Below, in pieces: positions 62,007 through 64,000 of a stretch of 64,000 nt of DNA (positions within the stretch are counted from its first letter, which is position 1; each line of letters opens with the position of its first letter). A program made the translations under genes and the position numbers. Location: the NCBI RefSeq assembly GCF_051014685.1, contig NW_027478965.1, forward strand, positions 124,001-188,000, read 5' to 3'. This DNA comes from Ptiloglossa arizonensis (taxonomy: Eukaryota; Arthropoda; Insecta; Hymenoptera; Colletidae). The notes beneath the pieces are model-generated. The model was given only the letters and a program-made list of their open reading frames with translations. It was not told where the DNA came from and made no database searches.

Positions 62007-64000
62007 TTCCAAACTGCCATATCTCGCGAACGGATTGACCAATCCGCAAAATTTCTGTTGCATCTGAAAGTAGAAACTCGCCCGATTACAACGGTATGCG
62101 TACTTTTCCCCTAGGCCGTTCTAGTTACTCGTTTCGTGCATCAGAACTGCGAAAATTTTGAGTTTCTCAAGCGTTTCTTATCTTCAAACTGCCATATCTC
62201 GCGAAAGGATTGACCAATCCGCAAAATTTCTGTTGCATCTGAAAGTAGAAACTCGCCCGATTACAACGGTATGCGTACTTTTCCCCTAGGCCGATCTAGT
62301 TACTCGTTTCGAGCATCAGAACTGCGAAAATTTTGAGTTTCTCAAGCGTTTCTTACCTCCAAACTGCCATATCTCGCGAACGGATCGACCAATCCGCAAA
62401 ATTTCTGTTGCATCTGAAAGTAGAAACTCGCCCGATTACAACGGTAGGTGTAGTTTTCCCCTAGGCCGTTCTAGTTATTCGTTTCGAGCATCAGAACTGC
62501 GAAAATTTTGAGTTTCTCAAGCGTTTCTTATTTCCAAACTGCCATATCTCGCGAACGGATCGACCAATCCGCAAAATTTCTGTTGCATCTGAAAGTAGAA
62601 ACTCGCCCGATTACAACGGTAGGTGTAGTTTTCCCCTAGGCCGTTCCAGTTATTCGTTTCGAGCATCAGAACTGCGAAAATTTTGAGTTTCTCAAGCGTT
62701 TCTTACCTCCAAACTGCCATATCTCGCGTACGGATTGACCAATCCGCAAAATTTCTGTTGCATCTGAAAGTAGAAACTCGCCCGATTACAACGGTAGGAG
62801 TAGTTTTCCCCTAGGCGGTCCTAGTTATTCGTTTCGAGCATCAGAACTGCGAAAATTTTGTGTTTCTCAAGCGTTTCTTACCTCCAAACTGCCATATCTC
62901 GCGAACGGATTGACCAATCCGCAAAATTTCTGTTGCATCTGAAAGTAGAAACTCGCCCGATTACAACGGTATGCGTACTTTTCCCCTAGGCCGTTCTAGT
63001 TACTCGTTTCGAGCATCAGAACTGCGAAAATTTTGAGTTTCTCAAGCGTTTCTTATCTCCAAACTGCCATATCTCGCGAACGGATTGACCAATCCGCAAA
63101 ATTTCTGTTGCATCTGAAAGTAGAAACTCGCCCGATTACAACGGTATGCGTAGTTTTCCCCTAGGCCGTTCTAGTTACTCGTTTCGAGCATCAGAACTGC
63201 GAAAATTTTGAGTTTCTCAAGCGTTTCTTATCTCCAAACTGCCATATCTCGCGAACGGATTGATCAATCCGCAAAATTTCTGTTGCATCTGAGAGTAGAA
63301 ACACGCCCGATTACATCAGTATGCGTACTTTTCCCCTAGGCCGTTCTAGTTATTCGATTCGAGCATCAGAGCTGCGAACATTTTGAGTTTCTCAAGCGTT
63401 TCTTATTTCCAAACTGCCATGTCTCGCGAACGGATTGACCAATCCGCAAAATTTCTGTTGCATCTGAAAGTAGAAACTCGCCCGATTACAACGGTAGGTG
63501 TAGTTTTCCCCTAGGTCGTTCTAGTTATTCGTTTCGAGCATCAGAACTGCGAAAATTTTGAGTTTCTCAAGCGTTTCTTACTTCCAAACTGCCATATCTC
63601 GCGAACGGATCGACCAATCCGCAAAATTTCTGTTGCATCTGAAAGTAGAAACTCGCCCGATTACATCGGTATGCGTACTTTTCCCCTAGGCCGTTCTAGT
63701 TATTCGATTCGAGCATCAGAACTGCGAAAATTTTGAGTTTCTCAAGCGTTTCTTACCTCCAAACTGCCACATCTCGCGAACGGATTGACCAATCCGCAAA
63801 ATTTCTGCTGCATCTGAAAGTAGAAACTCGCCCGATTACAACGGTATGTGTAGTTTTCCCCTAGGCCGTTCCAGTTATTCGTTTCGAGCATCAGAACTGC
63901 GAAAATTTTGAGTTTCTCAAGCGTTTCTTACCTCCAAACTGCCATATCTCGCGAACGGATCGACCAATCCGCAAAATTTCTGTTGCATCTGAAAGTAGAA
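62007..64000 (+). repeat. Copy of 49,407-51,400 at the right edge
   Basis: This stretch matches 49,407-51,400 at an offset of 12,600 bp, exactly 72 monomers, and runs off the window. Shared ordered marks are GTTTCGTGCATC, GGCCGATCTAG, CTCGCGTACGG with TAGGCGGTCC, CATCTGAGAGTAG and GCCATGTCTCGCG. Differences include CTCGCGAAAGG near 62,201, which is private to this copy, and the TTAGTCG change near 49,875, which is private to the other. Confidence 0.85.

Larger units (their letters stand above)
9230..64000 (+). repeat. Satellite array, family B (175-bp monomers)
   Basis: This is a continuous head-to-tail array. The same landmark recurs at 9,350, 9,525, 9,700 and so on to 63,948. That is 54,598 bp, or 312 periods of 175 bp less two single bases. 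A typical monomer has GGATTGACCAATCC in place of the family A CTCGAG region, GAGCATCAGAACTGCG, and TTGAGTTTCTCAAGCG. By hand count one typical monomer (the landmark plus 175 bases) has 46 C, 32 G and 13 CpG, so about 45% GC. All monomers lie in the same orientation and no mobile element interrupts them. The period of 175 is not a multiple of three, so any frame is scrambled from one monomer to the next. The array runs past the right window edge. Confidence 0.97.

Noticed and set aside
11910..62038. Short ORFs of 63-76 codons in family B, including the two reverse-strand ones near 30.3-30.8 kb
   Set aside because: The 175-bp period shifts the frame in each monomer, so these are chance open stretches. 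The peptides are translations of the same monomer in different frames.
1..64000. CRISPR array
   Set aside because: There is no short repeat with unique spacers. The whole 175-177 bp unit is repeated and there are no cas genes.
1..64000. Tandem gene family or repetitive protein (177 bp equals 59 codons)
   Set aside because: Stops occur in the three forward frames of each A monomer, and the B period of 175 bp is not a multiple of three.
1..64000. Ribosomal spacer subrepeats, 5S rDNA or tRNA clusters
   Set aside because: I see no rRNA or tRNA sequence, no A/B-box pair with cloverleaf, and no T-run terminator in the monomer.
1..64000. Telomeric or microsatellite repeats
   Set aside because: No TTAGGG- or TTTAGGG-type run and no simple-sequence tract longer than a few bases was seen.
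1..64000. Naming the species or a known satellite family
   Set aside because: The monomer length and the CTCGCGAACGG-type core are compatible with several plant and animal satellites. I do not recognise this monomer with confidence; a search of satellite databases with the A and B consensus would decide.

Overview
The window is one uninterrupted block of tandem satellite DNA. It holds no recognisable gene, RNA gene, transposon, CRISPR array or unique sequence. About 365 head-to-tail monomers, all in the same orientation, fill the 64 kb. The pattern (175-177 bp units, kilobases of near-identical higher-order copies, only short chance ORFs) points to a eukaryotic centromeric, pericentromeric or subtelomeric heterochromatin block. 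The sequence alone does not let me name the species or decide between plant and animal.

Layout. (1) From 1 to about 9,230 is family A: 177-bp monomers, with a rarer 176-bp variant. (2) One chimeric monomer at 9,175-9,349 switches in register from family A to family B. (3) From about 9,230 to 64,000 is family B: 175-bp monomers, about 313 of them. Representative A and B monomers differ by about 24 substitutions plus one 2-bp indel (about 86% identity, aligned by hand). Phase is very well kept: 51 A periods contain three 1-bp deletions, and 312 B periods contain two, which are copies of one event.

Higher-order structure. Family A has a recurring 3-4-monomer block and a 14-monomer (2,477-bp) tandem duplication that runs up to the A/B junction. 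Family B starts with an 875-bp pentamer repeat (9,175-11,624). It continues with a domain made of eight monomer types (a to h), including a 5,424-bp (31-monomer) duplication and then regular 1,400-bp octamer units (23,873-30,172). A more scrambled stretch follows (30,173-37,860), then a 2,975-bp 17-mer tandem duplication (37,861-43,810) and a 4.9-kb block that is an edited copy of the preceding 41.8-47.2 kb. A second, different 1,400-bp octamer lies at 52,923-59,047, and the right edge (62.0-64.0 kb) copies 49.4-51.4 kb.

The most noteworthy signals are two different octamer higher-order repeats in one array, short dyad symmetries in each monomer that differ between families, a CpG-rich monomer with no sign of CpG decay, and a weak CENP-B-box-like site in most monomers. 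Function is inferred only from architecture. Duplication boundaries were found by comparing marker variants by eye, so they are good to tens of bases and identities are approximate.
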